From contig NZ_VRYN01000008.1 of assembly GCF_008124605.1 (NCBI RefSeq), forward strand, positions 1 through 47,084: a DNA stretch of 47,084 nucleotides, in the 5' to 3' direction. Positions 1 to 8,761 of this stretch are shown here, in pieces. The notes beneath the pieces are model-generated. The model was given only the letters and a program-made list of their open reading frames with translations, made no database searches and was not told the origin of the DNA. The translations under genes were made by a program, and so were the position numbers. Source of the DNA: Halobacterium salinarum DSM 3754 (GTDB lineage: Archaea > Halobacteriota > Halobacteria > Halobacteriales > Halobacteriaceae). Positions within the stretch are counted from its first letter, which is position 1. Each line of letters opens with the position of its first letter.

Positions 1-92
1 CTAGGGTGTCATAGAACGATTCACAAGGGTTAGTTTCAGGCCATATGTATCGAATCACCCGCTAAGTGGGATTGCGGATTGAGCGAATTCGC

Positions 93-290
93 CTACTCAG
101 TATCCATGAATACACCAATAGTTCCGAGGAATCCGGACGCGAAAACCGTGAGCCCGACAACTGGATTGAAGTAGTGAGCAATAGCGAGACCAAGTAAACT
201 GACCTGTGTACCCAAAATCATCATCTGCGTCCCGAGACGGTTGATATCGGCATCAGACTTCGGCACAGAAAAACAATAAAAAGGAGCCAT
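93..290 (-). CDS. small two-helix membrane protein, unknown function
   Basis: This gene encodes 65 residues with two hydrophobic stretches (about residues 22-42 and 44-60) joined by a short polar turn near Asn-Pro, so it is probably a small integral membrane protein. The ATG at 290 follows an AT-rich stretch, which suits a leaderless haloarchaeal transcript. I do not recognise a family. It is divergent from the next gene at 365 and no operon partner is visible. A chance ORF cannot be excluded, but the clean hydropathy pattern argues for a real gene. Confidence 0.5.
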   Translation of the reverse strand: MAPFYCFSVPKSDADINRLGTQMMILGTQVSLLGLAIAHYFNPVVGLTVFASGFLGTIGVFMDTE

Positions 291-364
291 GTTAAATATT
301 GATAGAGCGTCAGTCTGTACTTAGCGATTCAACGAGAGCGTAGCAGCAGTATGGGAACTGTTCT

Positions 365-745
365 ATGACACCCTCAGTTGTCTCCGGAAGCGCTGTAGCT
401 AGTGAAAATACAGCCCAGTCGGAGTCGGTTCAGCCCACCTCCACGAAATCCTTCTCGATCACGTTTGAAGTCGCTTCAAACGGCGGAACAGGCGGTTACA
501 GGGCGGAAGTCCCAGACAGCGATGCAACCTGTGAAACTGTCGATACCGGGTTCCTAGGTAATGACACAGTCAAACGGTACGACTCAAAAACTATCGTTCA
601 GGGGAAGGTCAAACCCGACAAAGAAGACGAAATAAAGTTCGACACTGACGACGGCGAACGGCCTCCAGGCGACGATTGGTGGTCTGCGGATCCTGGGGTC
701 GATGTCACTCTAGACACACCTTCGGGCAGCGAAACGCTTCAGTAG
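365..745 (+). CDS. hypothetical acidic, probably exported protein or fragment
   Basis: The 126-residue product starts with a Ser/Thr/Glu-rich segment (residues 5-28) that looks like a linker, followed by a polar, Asp-rich, beta-like region with Gly-Gly turns and two Cys. Such composition is usual for cell-surface domains in haloarchaea. There is no hydrophobic signal segment after the ATG at 365, and an in-frame stop (341-343) lies upstream. The gene may therefore have lost its 5' end, or the start may be wrong. No family is recognised. Confidence 0.4.
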   Translation: MTPSVVSGSAVASENTAQSESVQPTSTKSFSITFEVASNGGTGGYRAEVPDSDATCETVDTGFLGNDTVKRYDSKTIVQGKVKPDKEDEIKFDTDDGERPPGDDWWSADPGVDVTLDTPSGSETLQ

Positions 746-1133
746 ACGACCGCCCCGCACAACTATTCCACCTCTGCTCGCCAACAGCAGACGATCCGGT
801 CTGGAGTCGTTGTGCGGACCTCGAACGATCCGAGCTCTGCGTTCTTATTCACGTCTATTGGTGTCACACCGCGGCCAAAGACGAACTCGCCATTGGTAAT
901 CGGTTCCCGAGCACCGGCTTCCAGTTAGCGCAAGTGAACTCCTGTCGCCTCGCTATCCCTACCCAAAACGAGAACCTACCCTGTGTGGCCATCGCGTTGC
1001 CTGTGTCTGTACTTACCCCTTCGATCGGCATGCCGATATTAGATCTTCTCTCGGGCCTTTAGCCGGGCGTCAGTTGCACGATCGTGGGAATCGCGTGGTC
1101 TCTGGTGGGAACGCCCGTCCAAGGATTTGATAC
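746..1133. other. non-coding stretch upstream of the metal-uptake operon
   Basis: No convincing gene is visible here. The long forward frame across 676-1062 has no haloarchaeal acidic bias and overlaps the end of the preceding gene, so I treat it as chance. The stretch ends at the operator of ycdH. It may contain decayed coding sequence, but nothing can be identified. Confidence 0.4.
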
Positions 1134-1171
1134 ATCTAAATTTAGATTTAGATAGAAACTACTTTATAATT
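1134..1171 (+). promoter_or_regulatory. palindromic operator and TATA box of the ycdH-zurA-zurM operon
   Basis: ATCTAAATTTAGAT at 1134-1147 is a perfect 14-bp palindrome. It is followed directly by another TTAGAT copy (1148-1153), giving a half-site repeat. A TATA-like TTTATAAT lies at about 1163-1170, some 26-33 nt before the ATG at 1196, which predicts a leaderless or nearly leaderless mRNA. The palindrome occupies the BRE/upstream position. By established knowledge, the DtxR-family regulator SirR represses the ycdH/zurA/zurM Mn-uptake genes of Halobacterium. That this palindrome is its site is my inference. Confidence 0.65.
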
Positions 1172-1195
1172 CTATCCGTCACGTTCCCAGTACCG

Positions 1196-2245
1196 ATGGA
1201 CGAGCAGACACACACGCACCTCTCACGCAGACGCACACTCACTGCCAGCGCCGGCGTTCTCAGCGCTGGCCTCGCCGGTTGCATAACGAGCGGCGACACC
1301 GACGGAGACCCGGAATCGGGACCGACCGTCGCAGTCGCGTCGTTTTTCAGCTTCTATGACTTCGCGCGGAAGATCGTCGCCGACACGCCGATCACCGTCC
1401 GCAATCTCATTCCCACGGGGCTCCACGGCCACGGCTGGGAGCCGAACGCAAGCATCACCAAGGAGATCCTCGACGCCGACGCGCTCATTCACGTCGGCCC
1501 GGATTTTCAACCCTGGGTTGACCGCGCAATCGAATCACTGGACGACGACGACGCCGATACTCGCCGCATCAACGTTCGGGATGGCGTCGAACTCGTTGAC
1601 CTCGCTGCGAGCCTCGACCGCGACGAGGAGGGCATCGGCCAGAACCGCGGCAAAGACCCTCACTTCTGGCTCGATCCGAACCGAGCCAAGCAGTCCATCG
1701 ACAACCTCACCGAGGGGTTCGTTCAGCTCGCACCCTCCCACGAAAACACACTCCGAACGAACGCCGCCGCGTACAAATCCGGGGTCCTGGACGAGCTCGA
1801 CGACGCATACGCCGCCATCTTCGACCGCGCCGACCGTGACGTCGTTCAGTTGGCCGCGCACAACGCGTTCCAATACCTCGGGACGGCTTACGACATCGAA
1901 ATGCGGCCGCTGGTGGTGAACTTGGCCGCCAGCGGGACGGTCAAGGCATCCGACATCATGGACGCCAAGCAAACGATCGACGACAACGACATCACGTACA
2001 TCGGTGCGGCCGTGTTCGAAACCCGCCGCCCCGCCGAACAGCTGCTCAGTGAAACCGACGTGGAAGCCTATTACCCAGTCACGCCCTACGCGGGCGTTCG
2101 CGAGGACTGGGTCCAGCAGGGCTGGGGCTACGAGGAGATCGCGCGTAACATCAACATGCCCACGTTCAAGCTCCTGCTCGGGAACGCGGCTCCGGACGAC
2201 GTCGGGGGCGCCGAGTGGAACGCCACATGGAGGAACTTCGAATGA
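1196..2245 (+). CDS. ycdH: metal (Mn/Zn) ABC transporter substrate-binding lipoprotein
   Basis: This is the extracellular metal-binding component of a cluster-9 (ZnuA/MntA-type) importer. The start at 1196 is preferred over the in-frame ATG at 1127 because it begins a Tat-type lipoprotein signal: SRRRTL at residues 10-15, then a hydrophobic stretch and a lipobox ending LAGC with Cys29. It also fits the TATA box about 30 nt upstream. Metal-ligand motifs are visible: GLHGHGWEP, DPHFWLDP and AAHNAFQYL each supply a His. The His-rich loop typical of Zn-specific members is absent, which fits Mn. The stop overlaps the ATPase start (ATGA at 2242-2245), so the two are translationally coupled. Confidence 0.9.
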   Translation: MDEQTHTHLSRRRTLTASAGVLSAGLAGCITSGDTDGDPESGPTVAVASFFSFYDFARKIVADTPITVRNLIPTGLHGHGWEPNASITKEILDADALIHVGPDFQPWVDRAIESLDDDDADTRRINVRDGVELVDLAASLDRDEEGIGQNRGKDPHFWLDPNRAKQSIDNLTEGFVQLAPSHENTLRTNAAAYKSGVLDELDDAYAAIFDRADRDVVQLAAHNAFQYLGTAYDIEMRPLVVNLAASGTVKASDIMDAKQTIDDNDITYIGAAVFETRRPAEQLLSETDVEAYYPVTPYAGVREDWVQQGWGYEEIARNINMPTFKLLLGNAAPDDVGGAEWNATWRNFE

Positions 2246-3003
2246 CACCACACCACGACAACACTGCCGACACGCCCGCCATCGAGCTCGCCGATGTCGC
2301 GTTCGGGTACACAGCCACCCCGGTCGTCGAAGACATCTCCCTTGCGGTCTCACCCGGTGAGTACATCGGCGTCGTCGGGCCCAACGGCTCCGGGAAGTCC
2401 ACGCTCATGAAGCTCATGCTCGGGCTGTTGCGGCCCGACCGTGGTCGTGCCCGCCTGTTCGGGGTTCCAGCACACCAGTTCGACACCGGTTCGCGCATCG
2501 GCTACGTCGCCCAACACGCGAGCGCTTCCAAGGAGATGCCGATCACCGTCCGGGAGGTGGTCAAGATGGGGCGGTTCCCACACGTCGGCTTCGGCCAGCT
2601 GTCGGCCGACGACTGGGCCGTCGTCGACGAGGCGCTGGACACGGTCGGCATGTCGGCGTTCGCCGACCGCCGCGTCACCGAGTTATCCGGCGGACAGCGA
2701 CAGCGCGCGTTCATCGCTCGCGCGCTCGCCGGTGAGGCCGAACTGCTCGTGTTCGACGAACCCACGGTCGGCGTCGACATCGAGTCCGTGGCTGCGTTCT
2801 ACGACCTGTTGGACGTGCTGCACGACGACGGTATCACGGTCGTGCTCATCGAACACGACCTGGGTGCGGTCACCGAGCACGCCGAGCGCGTCATCTGTCT
2901 CAACCGAGAACTACATTTCGACGGCCCCACGGCGGAGTTCGTCGACAGCGACGCGCTCGCACGCGCGTTCGGCACCACGACCGCCGTGCTCGGTGACGAC
3001 TGA
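2242..3003 (+). CDS. zurA: metal ABC transporter ATP-binding protein
   Basis: This 253-residue cytoplasmic ATPase powers the YcdH-ZurM importer. The Walker A motif GPNGSGKS is at residues 46-53. The Q-loop region follows (YVAQHAS), then the ABC signature LSGGQRQ, Walker B LLVFDEPT and a switch His in IEHDLG. Length matches the family. The start at 2242 is taken because it overlaps the ycdH stop in ATGA; an in-frame ATG at 2215 lies inside ycdH. The stop overlaps the permease start in TGATGA (3001-3006). Substrate Mn is inferred from the known Halobacterium genes; Zn remains possible. Confidence 0.93.
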   Translation: MTPHHDNTADTPAIELADVAFGYTATPVVEDISLAVSPGEYIGVVGPNGSGKSTLMKLMLGLLRPDRGRARLFGVPAHQFDTGSRIGYVAQHASASKEMPITVREVVKMGRFPHVGFGQLSADDWAVVDEALDTVGMSAFADRRVTELSGGQRQRAFIARALAGEAELLVFDEPTVGVDIESVAAFYDLLDVLHDDGITVVLIEHDLGAVTEHAERVICLNRELHFDGPTAEFVDSDALARAFGTTTAVLGDD

Positions 3004-4007
3004 TGACGGACGTGATCGTCCAGCCGGCAGTCATCGAACCGCTGCTCGGCCCGCTGTACTGGCTGCTTGGCGTCTGGTCGCAGCTCATGACCGGGGTTGC
3101 GCGTGCAACCGGCCTGGAGGTCCTCCAATACGGGTTCATGCACCGCGCGATCCTGGTTGGGCTCTGCATCGGCGTGATGGCCCCGCTCATCGGGACGTTC
3201 CTAGTCCACCGGCAACTCGCCCTCATAGGGGACGCCCTCGCCCACACTGGGTTCGCCGGCGTTGCCATCGGCCTGTTCTTGAACGCCGTCTTTGAGTTCG
3301 GGATCTCGCCGTACCTGACGGCGGTGATCGTGGCGATGGTCGCGGCGCTACTGATCGAGGTGATCTCGGAGACGACCGACGCGTACAACGACGTCTCGAT
3401 GGCGATCGTGTTGTCCACTGGGTTCGCGCTCGGCACCACGCTCATCAGCATCAACGCTGGTGGGCTGGCCGTCGGCGTCAATCAGTTCCTGTTCGGGAAC
3501 CTCTCGACGGTCTCCACCGACAGCGCCGCCATCCTCCTGGTGTTGTTCACGATCATCATCGGCGTTGTCGGAGTGACCCGCAACCAACTGCTGTACGTGA
3601 CCTTCGATGAGACCGCCGCTGCGGTTTCCGGGCTGTCCGTGAACTGGTACAACCGCATCATGGTGATGCTGACCGCCATGGTCGTCGTCGGTGCCATGCA
3701 GATCATGGGCGTCATCCTCGTGGCGGCGATGCTCGTCGTCCCCGTGGCGGGAGCGTCACAGGTCGCTCGCAGTTTCAACGAATCACTGCTCGTGTCAGTC
3801 GTGCTCGCGGAAATCGCCGTGGTGTTGGGCATCGCCGTCTCCTACTACGGGGAAGCGACTGCCGGGGGAGTGATCGTGTTGCTCGCCGTTGGAGTCTACG
3901 TGCTCGCAGTCCTGGCGGGGAAGCTACAGACCGCCCTCACCGGCACTGAAACGCCGGAGATGGGGGCGATCTCCCCGAACTCGGACCCGACGACGACCGA
4001 CGACTGA
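3003..4007 (+). CDS. zurM: metal ABC transporter permease
   Basis: This 334-residue integral membrane protein is the channel subunit of the Mn/Zn importer (ABC-3, ZnuB/MntB family). It has eight or more hydrophobic segments. The family pattern is clear in the stretch with HRQLALIGDALAHTGFAG (about residues 66-83), followed by GVNQFLFGNL and the conserved MQIMGVILVAAMLVVP. The N-terminus carries an extra hydrophobic segment before the canonical first helix. It is the last gene of the operon; the next gene is convergent, 35 nt downstream. Confidence 0.93.
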   Translation: MTDVIVQPAVIEPLLGPLYWLLGVWSQLMTGVARATGLEVLQYGFMHRAILVGLCIGVMAPLIGTFLVHRQLALIGDALAHTGFAGVAIGLFLNAVFEFGISPYLTAVIVAMVAALLIEVISETTDAYNDVSMAIVLSTGFALGTTLISINAGGLAVGVNQFLFGNLSTVSTDSAAILLVLFTIIIGVVGVTRNQLLYVTFDETAAAVSGLSVNWYNRIMVMLTAMVVVGAMQIMGVILVAAMLVVPVAGASQVARSFNESLLVSVVLAEIAVVLGIAVSYYGEATAGGVIVLLAVGVYVLAVLAGKLQTALTGTETPEMGAISPNSDPTTTDD

Positions 4008-4042
4008 GCCACTGCTACTCGCCGGCGACGAGACAGTCTCCG

Positions 4043-5434
4043 TCACGCTGTTCGCGTGACGGCAGTGCGGCACGCGACCGCCACGCCAACGGCGATCGCC
4101 GCACGCGTGGTGTTCGTCAGCGAGACGCCGGTAATGGACGCCACTGTCGTCGTCAACGAAAACACGACGACCACCGGAAGCACCCAGCCAACCGCCACCA
4201 CCCACGGGGTCGCCAGCCCGCTGAGGCGGCCGGCACCGGCCCGGAACTCAGCTGCTGCCTCCTCGCGCAGCACCCAACCGACGATCCCGAGGAACGCAAG
4301 CAAGCCTAGGGTCAGCATGACATCAACGACGGGGCCGGAGACGAACCGGAACGCCGGCCCGGCGAGCGCCAGCCCGCTGCCGGTGGCCGCGAGCAGCAGT
4401 GTCACTGCCGCCGTCGCGACCCGCCGGGAGGCGTTGTAGTTGTCGACAAGCGTCGCCACGGGGGTTTCGAGGAGGTTGATGCCGCTGGTCACGGCCGCCA
4501 ACAGCACGGTGAAAAAGAAGACCGTGGCGACAACGTTGCCACCCGGGAGTGCACCGAACGCGGTTGCGAGGGCAACGAACAGTGCGCCGGGGCCGCCCTG
4601 TCCCGGGGTGATGCCCTGGGAGATCAACAACGGGAGGACGACCAGCCCGGCGAGCACGCCGATCGCCGTGTTGGAGATCGCGATCACGACCGTATCTCGT
4701 GGCAGCGAGGCGTCGTCGTCGAGGTAGGAGGCGTACGTGAGCATCGCGCCAGCGCCCAGTGAGAGCGTGAACAGTGCCTGCCCCGCGGCGGGACCAAGCA
4801 CCGAAAAGAAATTCGCAGCGAGGTAGTCGGGGTCGAAGCCGAGGTAGAACGCGTAGCCGGCGGCGGTGTTGGGTTGGGTGGCCGTCCAGACAGCCAGCCC
4901 GCCGAGCAACACGACGACCGCGGGGAGCATGACTTTCGAGACGCGTTCGATCCCCTGGCTCACGCCGAAGAAGACGATCAAAGCGATGATCCCGAGGAAC
5001 AGCAGATGGAATCCGACTGCAGGGAGGCCGTGGCTCGCGTGGCTGAAGTACTGTTGTGGCTGTGCGAAGTACGCGCCCGTCGGTGAGAGCAGTGTGTACC
5101 GGAGGATCCAGCCGCCGACAACCGAGTAGAACGACAGCATCACCACGGTGGTGATGACGTTGAACGTCCCCACTGCGGTCCCCCATCGGGAACCGATCAG
5201 CGAGCGGAGCGCGCCGATGGGTGTTTGGCGGCCACGCCGCCCGAGCACGAACTCCGCGAGCAGTCCCGGGACCCCGATGCCAACCACGAGCAACAGGTAC
5301 ATCGCGAGGAACGCGCTCCCGCCGTTGTCGGCGGTCAGCCAGGGGAACCGCCAGATGTTCCCGAGGCCTGCCGCACTGCCGACGGCTGCAAGCACGAACC
5401 CGACGTTCGACACCCACGAATCACGATCAACCAT
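4043..5434 (-). CDS. sodium-dependent transporter, NSS/SNF family
   Basis: The 463-residue protein is a neurotransmitter:sodium symporter homologue of the LeuT/MhsT/YocR type that carries an amino acid or similar solute with Na+. The N-terminus shows the family hallmark GLGNIWRFPWL (about residues 23-33), with the unwound helix-1 Na+/substrate region, then NGGSAFLAMY. About eleven to twelve hydrophobic helices follow, close to the short prokaryotic form. The gene stands alone, convergent with zurM and divergently spaced from its other neighbours. The substrate cannot be told from sequence. Confidence 0.88.
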   Translation of the reverse strand: MVDRDSWVSNVGFVLAAVGSAAGLGNIWRFPWLTADNGGSAFLAMYLLLVVGIGVPGLLAEFVLGRRGRQTPIGALRSLIGSRWGTAVGTFNVITTVVMLSFYSVVGGWILRYTLLSPTGAYFAQPQQYFSHASHGLPAVGFHLLFLGIIALIVFFGVSQGIERVSKVMLPAVVVLLGGLAVWTATQPNTAAGYAFYLGFDPDYLAANFFSVLGPAAGQALFTLSLGAGAMLTYASYLDDDASLPRDTVVIAISNTAIGVLAGLVVLPLLISQGITPGQGGPGALFVALATAFGALPGGNVVATVFFFTVLLAAVTSGINLLETPVATLVDNYNASRRVATAAVTLLLAATGSGLALAGPAFRFVSGPVVDVMLTLGLLAFLGIVGWVLREEAAAEFRAGAGRLSGLATPWVVAVGWVLPVVVVFSLTTTVASITGVSLTNTTRAAIAVGVAVACRTAVTRTA

Positions 5435-5507
5435 CAGTGCACAACACTGGACACTGTAGGGTGAAGTTTGTGTCGTTTCGGACCGTCACGGCGGGTTCGA
5501 CGGCGGT

Positions 5508-6593
5508 TCAATCGGTGGCCGCCTGGATCTCTTTGATGCGGGGTGCACCCCGAATCCCACCGAGCAGTACGAGGATCGTGAGCTCGTCCCCGCCGGGCAT
5601 CGGGTTGTCACCGGTGCGAAGCTGTACGGACCCGATCTCGTCGGCCAGCCAACTCTGGCCGTCGGACACCGCCGTCTGGTGGAGCCACTCCGGCGGCCCG
5701 GACACCACGAGCAACCCGCTCCTGGCCGCGTCCCGCGGGCAGTCGAACGTCAACCGGCCGTTTGTCGCCTGCCGCAGGGTCGTCTCCACCGCCTTGATCG
5801 ACTCCACCTCGTCGACGGTCGTCTCATCCATCCCAACCAGCTCTCGGGCGCGATCCAGCAGCGAGCCGTCGTCCCCGTCGGTCCCGAGCGGCTGGCGGGC
5901 GAACCCGATCGTCGCCAGCCCGCCCTCGTCGAGCGTCGAAATGACCTCACTGGCGTCGACCACGCGTTGCCCCACGGACTCCGCAGTCACGGCCTCCCCG
6001 GCGCTGAACAGCGCCCCGAGTCGCATCGCTAACTCCGCGTTTAGCCCGTCGGTCACGTCTTCCACGTCGTTTCTGTCGTCAACCCAGGCGTCGTTGTCGA
6101 ACACGAGCTGTGCGTTCGCCGCGCTCTCGAAGGCCGCAATCGCGCGTGCCGGGTTCTCCGGCGGAACCTCCTCGTGGGTCGCCGGCAGCACCGACACCGC
6201 GTACACCGGCCGGTCGTAGATGCGCTGCAACGCGTCGGTGAGTTTCGGCGCGATCACTGACCCGGTCGCCCCGCCAACCCCTGCGATCACGATGATCGCG
6301 GCCGCATCCGAGGTGATCGCCGAGTCGACCGCCCGCCGCATCTCGACGTGATCGTCCTCGGCGAGCGCCTCGATGCGCTCCCGGGGACTGTCGGCATCAC
6401 CCCCGAACCCGCTGTGCCCGAAGTGGTGGCGATCCTCCTCGGAGACGGCGTCGAGCGCAGCCAGCGCACCGCGGTCGGTCTCAAGCACCGACCCGCCGGC
6501 CAGGTACGACGCCTCTCGTGTGCTGTCATCTTCGTGGAGCGCATCGACGATGCGTCCGCCGGCACCGCCGACTCCAATGGCGACAACGCGCAT
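5508..6593 (-). CDS. non-canonical tubulin/FtsZ (CetZ)-superfamily GTPase
   Basis: The product has 361 residues from the ATG at 6593. That start is chosen because it begins the first beta-strand of the Rossmann fold (MRVVAIGVGGAGG) without the extra tail of the upstream in-frame codon. A tubulin-signature-like loop is present as AGVGGATGS, where FtsZ has GGGTGTG and CetZ GGGTGS, so the T4 loop is modified. The C-terminal half is divergent and acidic. Haloarchaea use FtsZ1/FtsZ2 for division and CetZ proteins for cell shape; this appears to be an outlying paralogue of unknown role. GTP binding is likely from the two Gly-rich loops. Polymer formation is uncertain. Confidence 0.75.
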   Translation of the reverse strand: MRVVAIGVGGAGGRIVDALHEDDSTREASYLAGGSVLETDRGALAALDAVSEEDRHHFGHSGFGGDADSPRERIEALAEDDHVEMRRAVDSAITSDAAAIIVIAGVGGATGSVIAPKLTDALQRIYDRPVYAVSVLPATHEEVPPENPARAIAAFESAANAQLVFDNDAWVDDRNDVEDVTDGLNAELAMRLGALFSAGEAVTAESVGQRVVDASEVISTLDEGGLATIGFARQPLGTDGDDGSLLDRARELVGMDETTVDEVESIKAVETTLRQATNGRLTFDCPRDAARSGLLVVSGPPEWLHQTAVSDGQSWLADEIGSVQLRTGDNPMPGGDELTILVLLGGIRGAPRIKEIQAATD

Positions 6594-6714
6594 ACCACCG
6601 TATTCAGCCACGACACGTAAAAGCACTCAGGAACGTGCGTGCGCCACTCCCCCACAATCAGTCGGGACTCGCGCATTCGAAAACGCATATCGGTCCCCAG
6701 TGCCGAGTGCGGGT

Positions 6715-7734
6715 ATGACTGAACTCGCAGGGACCGTTCTCGCCGGCGACGCCTTCGAGCCGACCCGGGGACGTGTCGTGATCGATGACGGCCGCATCGA
6801 CGCCGTCGAGGAAGACACCCACGTCGATTCCGAAGACATCATTCTCCCCGCGTTCGTGAACGCCCACACCCATCTCGGCGACTCCATCGCGAAAGAAGCG
6901 GCCGTGGGGCTCTCCCTGGACGACGCCGTAGCGCCGCCGAACAGCCTGAAACATCGGCGTCTGGCGGCCGCCGACGACGACGACCTGGTGGCAGCGATGC
7001 GCCACACGCTCACGTTCATGCACCAGACCGGCACCGTTGCCTGCCTGGACTTCCGGGAGTCCGGCCGCCCCGGCACGGAGGCACTGCGCGCCGCCGCCGA
7101 CACCGTCGACGTGACGCCGTTCATCTTCGGCAGCGGGGACCCGGACGTGCTCGACATCGCCGACGGCTACGGCGCGTCCGGTGCCAACGACAACGACTTC
7201 GCCGACGAACGCGCCGCCTGCACGCGTCGCGACGCCCCGTTCGCGATCCACGCCGGCGAACCCGACGCCACCGACATCCATCCGGCCCTGGACCTGGAGC
7301 CCGACCTCCTCGTGCACATGGTGCATGCCGAGGACACCCACCTCACGCGTGTCGCTGACCAGTCGGTCCCGATCGCGGTCTGTCCACGAGCAAACACGGT
7401 GCTCGATGTCGGCGACGCACCGATCCCCGCCCTCCTCGATCACACCACCGTTGCGCTCGGCACTGACAACGTGATGTTGAACCCGCCGTCGATGTTCCGG
7501 GAGATGGCCACCACCGCCAAGCGCTTCGACGTCTCCGCCACCGATGTCCTGCGAATGGCGACCACCGCCGGTGCCGAGATCGCCGGCCTCGACTGCGGCG
7601 TCATCGAACCCGGGCGGCGCGCCGCCCTCGTGGTGCTGGACGGCGATTCACACAACCTCCGCAACGCCGTCGATCCCGTGCAGGCGGTCGTGCGGCGCGC
7701 GACCGGCCTCGACGTCAAGCGCGTGCTCACGTAG
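6715..7734 (+). CDS. amidohydrolase-family protein (TRZ/ATZ-type deaminase-like)
   Basis: This is a 339-residue metal-dependent hydrolase of the amidohydrolase superfamily. An N-terminal beta-sandwich strand leads to AFVNAHTHLGDS (metal His pair), then FAIHAGE and VHMVHAEDTH (metal/substrate His residues). ALGTDNVML supplies the catalytic Asp, and the C-terminal sandwich (VIEPGRRAALVVLD) ends the fold. The set resembles deaminases or chlorohydrolases of cyclic amides and nucleobases. The ATG at 6715 is preferred to a far-upstream codon because the fold begins with TELAGTVLAGDAFEP. It is divergent from the tubulin-like gene. The substrate is unknown. Confidence 0.85.
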   Translation: MTELAGTVLAGDAFEPTRGRVVIDDGRIDAVEEDTHVDSEDIILPAFVNAHTHLGDSIAKEAAVGLSLDDAVAPPNSLKHRRLAAADDDDLVAAMRHTLTFMHQTGTVACLDFRESGRPGTEALRAAADTVDVTPFIFGSGDPDVLDIADGYGASGANDNDFADERAACTRRDAPFAIHAGEPDATDIHPALDLEPDLLVHMVHAEDTHLTRVADQSVPIAVCPRANTVLDVGDAPIPALLDHTTVALGTDNVMLNPPSMFREMATTAKRFDVSATDVLRMATTAGAEIAGLDCGVIEPGRRAALVVLDGDSHNLRNAVDPVQAVVRRATGLDVKRVLT

Positions 7735-7748
7735 CGATTCCGGGCACC

Positions 7749-8495
7749 CTACAGCTTCCGCGTCCACGCCGCCGTGTCGAACTGTTCGGCTGCGAGCGTG
7801 CGCGCCGCCTCCCGAGTCGCCGCCGACAGCGATCCCCGCCGCGTTTCGAACGTGTCCCCGATCGCCGCAACGAGTGCATCGACGATCGTGGCACGCGACG
7901 CGTCAGTGTGATCAGTCATCACTGCAACCCGCTTTTCGGCGGACGCCACGGCCTTATCCGAGAGTTTCTCTTCCCCGATCCGGAGCACGCGAAGCATCCG
8001 CTCGATGTCCAGATCGTAGCTCATCGTCGTGTGGTGCAACACCGCCCCGTCAGTCCGCAGCTGCGCCGCCCCGCCGAGCTTGCCGTCGGCGTGCACAATG
8101 TCGTTCAGCGGCTCGTAGCTGGCGTCGATGCCGACAGCCTGCAGGGCGTCGATGGCCCACTGGTCGAGGTACACGTAGCTGTCGGCAACGTCGTCGGGAA
8201 CGTCCTCGGGCGGGAGGTACAGCGAGTACGTCAGCACCGCACCGGGTTCGACGTACATCGCCCCGCCACCGGTCGCGCGCCGCACCACGTCGATGTCGTG
8301 GCGCTCCACGTAGTCGGTGGCGACCTCGTCCTCGTAGGACTGGAACCGCCCGATCGGGACCGCGGGGGCGTCCCGGTACCACACCCGGAGTGTTGGCCCG
8401 ATGTCGCCAGCCGCAACCTTGTCCGCAAGCACACGTTCGAGGGCCTGCTGGACCGGCTCGCTGTACGTGCCGTCGGTGATGACGCGAAGCGTCAC
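7749..8495 (-). CDS. lplA: lipoate-protein ligase A, catalytic large domain
   Basis: This 248-residue protein has the biotin/lipoate ligase (BPL_LplA_LipB) fold. Motifs include VVRRATGGGAMYVEPG (RRxxGGG lipoyl-AMP site), ADGKLGGAAQLRTDGAVLHH (the adenylation Lys region) and a C-terminal helical part. It activates lipoate and attaches it to E2/GcvH lysines. It lacks the C-terminal accessory domain of bacterial LplA; that part is encoded by the upstream gene, which overlaps its start by 4 nt (8492-8495). Archaeal bipartite LplA/LplB of this type is known from Thermoplasma. Confidence 0.88.
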   Translation of the reverse strand: MTLRVITDGTYSEPVQQALERVLADKVAAGDIGPTLRVWYRDAPAVPIGRFQSYEDEVATDYVERHDIDVVRRATGGGAMYVEPGAVLTYSLYLPPEDVPDDVADSYVYLDQWAIDALQAVGIDASYEPLNDIVHADGKLGGAAQLRTDGAVLHHTTMSYDLDIERMLRVLRIGEEKLSDKAVASAEKRVAVMTDHTDASRATIVDALVAAIGDTFETRRGSLSAATREAARTLAAEQFDTAAWTRKL

Positions 8496-8761
8496 GCGAT
8501 CGCCTCCATGGTGGCGGCGGCCAGATCGCGCGCCTCGAACCCGATCAGACGGGCGTCCACGTCCGCGATCGCCTCCCGGAGCGTGGCGGCGTCGACGTCC
8601 ACCGGGTGCCCTTCGATCGCGCGCTCCAGGTGTGGGCGCGCCTCCGGCGGTTCGAGGAAGAAATCGCCAGTCACGCGCACCGACGTGATGCGATCGTTGG
8701 CTGTCAGCGACACGCTAACGAGCTTGCCGTCCGGGACCTTGACTGTTCCGTGCTGCGCCAT
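8492..8761 (-). CDS. lplB: lipoate-protein ligase accessory subunit (LplB-like)
   Basis: The 89-residue product matches the separate C-terminal domain of lipoate ligase. It starts with beta-strands (TVKVPDGKLVSVSLTANDRITSVRVTGDFFLEPPEA) and then two helices beginning HLERAIEGHPVDVDAATLREAI. In archaeal bipartite enzymes this subunit is needed to form lipoyl-AMP. Its stop overlaps the lplA start (ATGA), giving coupled synthesis of the two halves. The order LplB then LplA is the reverse of the domain order in the single-chain enzyme. Confidence 0.85.
   Translation of the reverse strand: MAQHGTVKVPDGKLVSVSLTANDRITSVRVTGDFFLEPPEARPHLERAIEGHPVDVDAATLREAIADVDARLIGFEARDLAAATMEAIA

Noticed and set aside
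676-1062. Forward frame of 128 codons upstream of ycdH
   Set aside because: It overlaps the end of the gene at 365, lacks the acidic composition of haloarchaeal proteins, and shows no motif.
6658-7443. Long minus-strand frame under the amidohydrolase gene
   Set aside because: The forward strand has the complete metal-binding motifs; the reverse frame is Arg/Val-rich shadow sequence.
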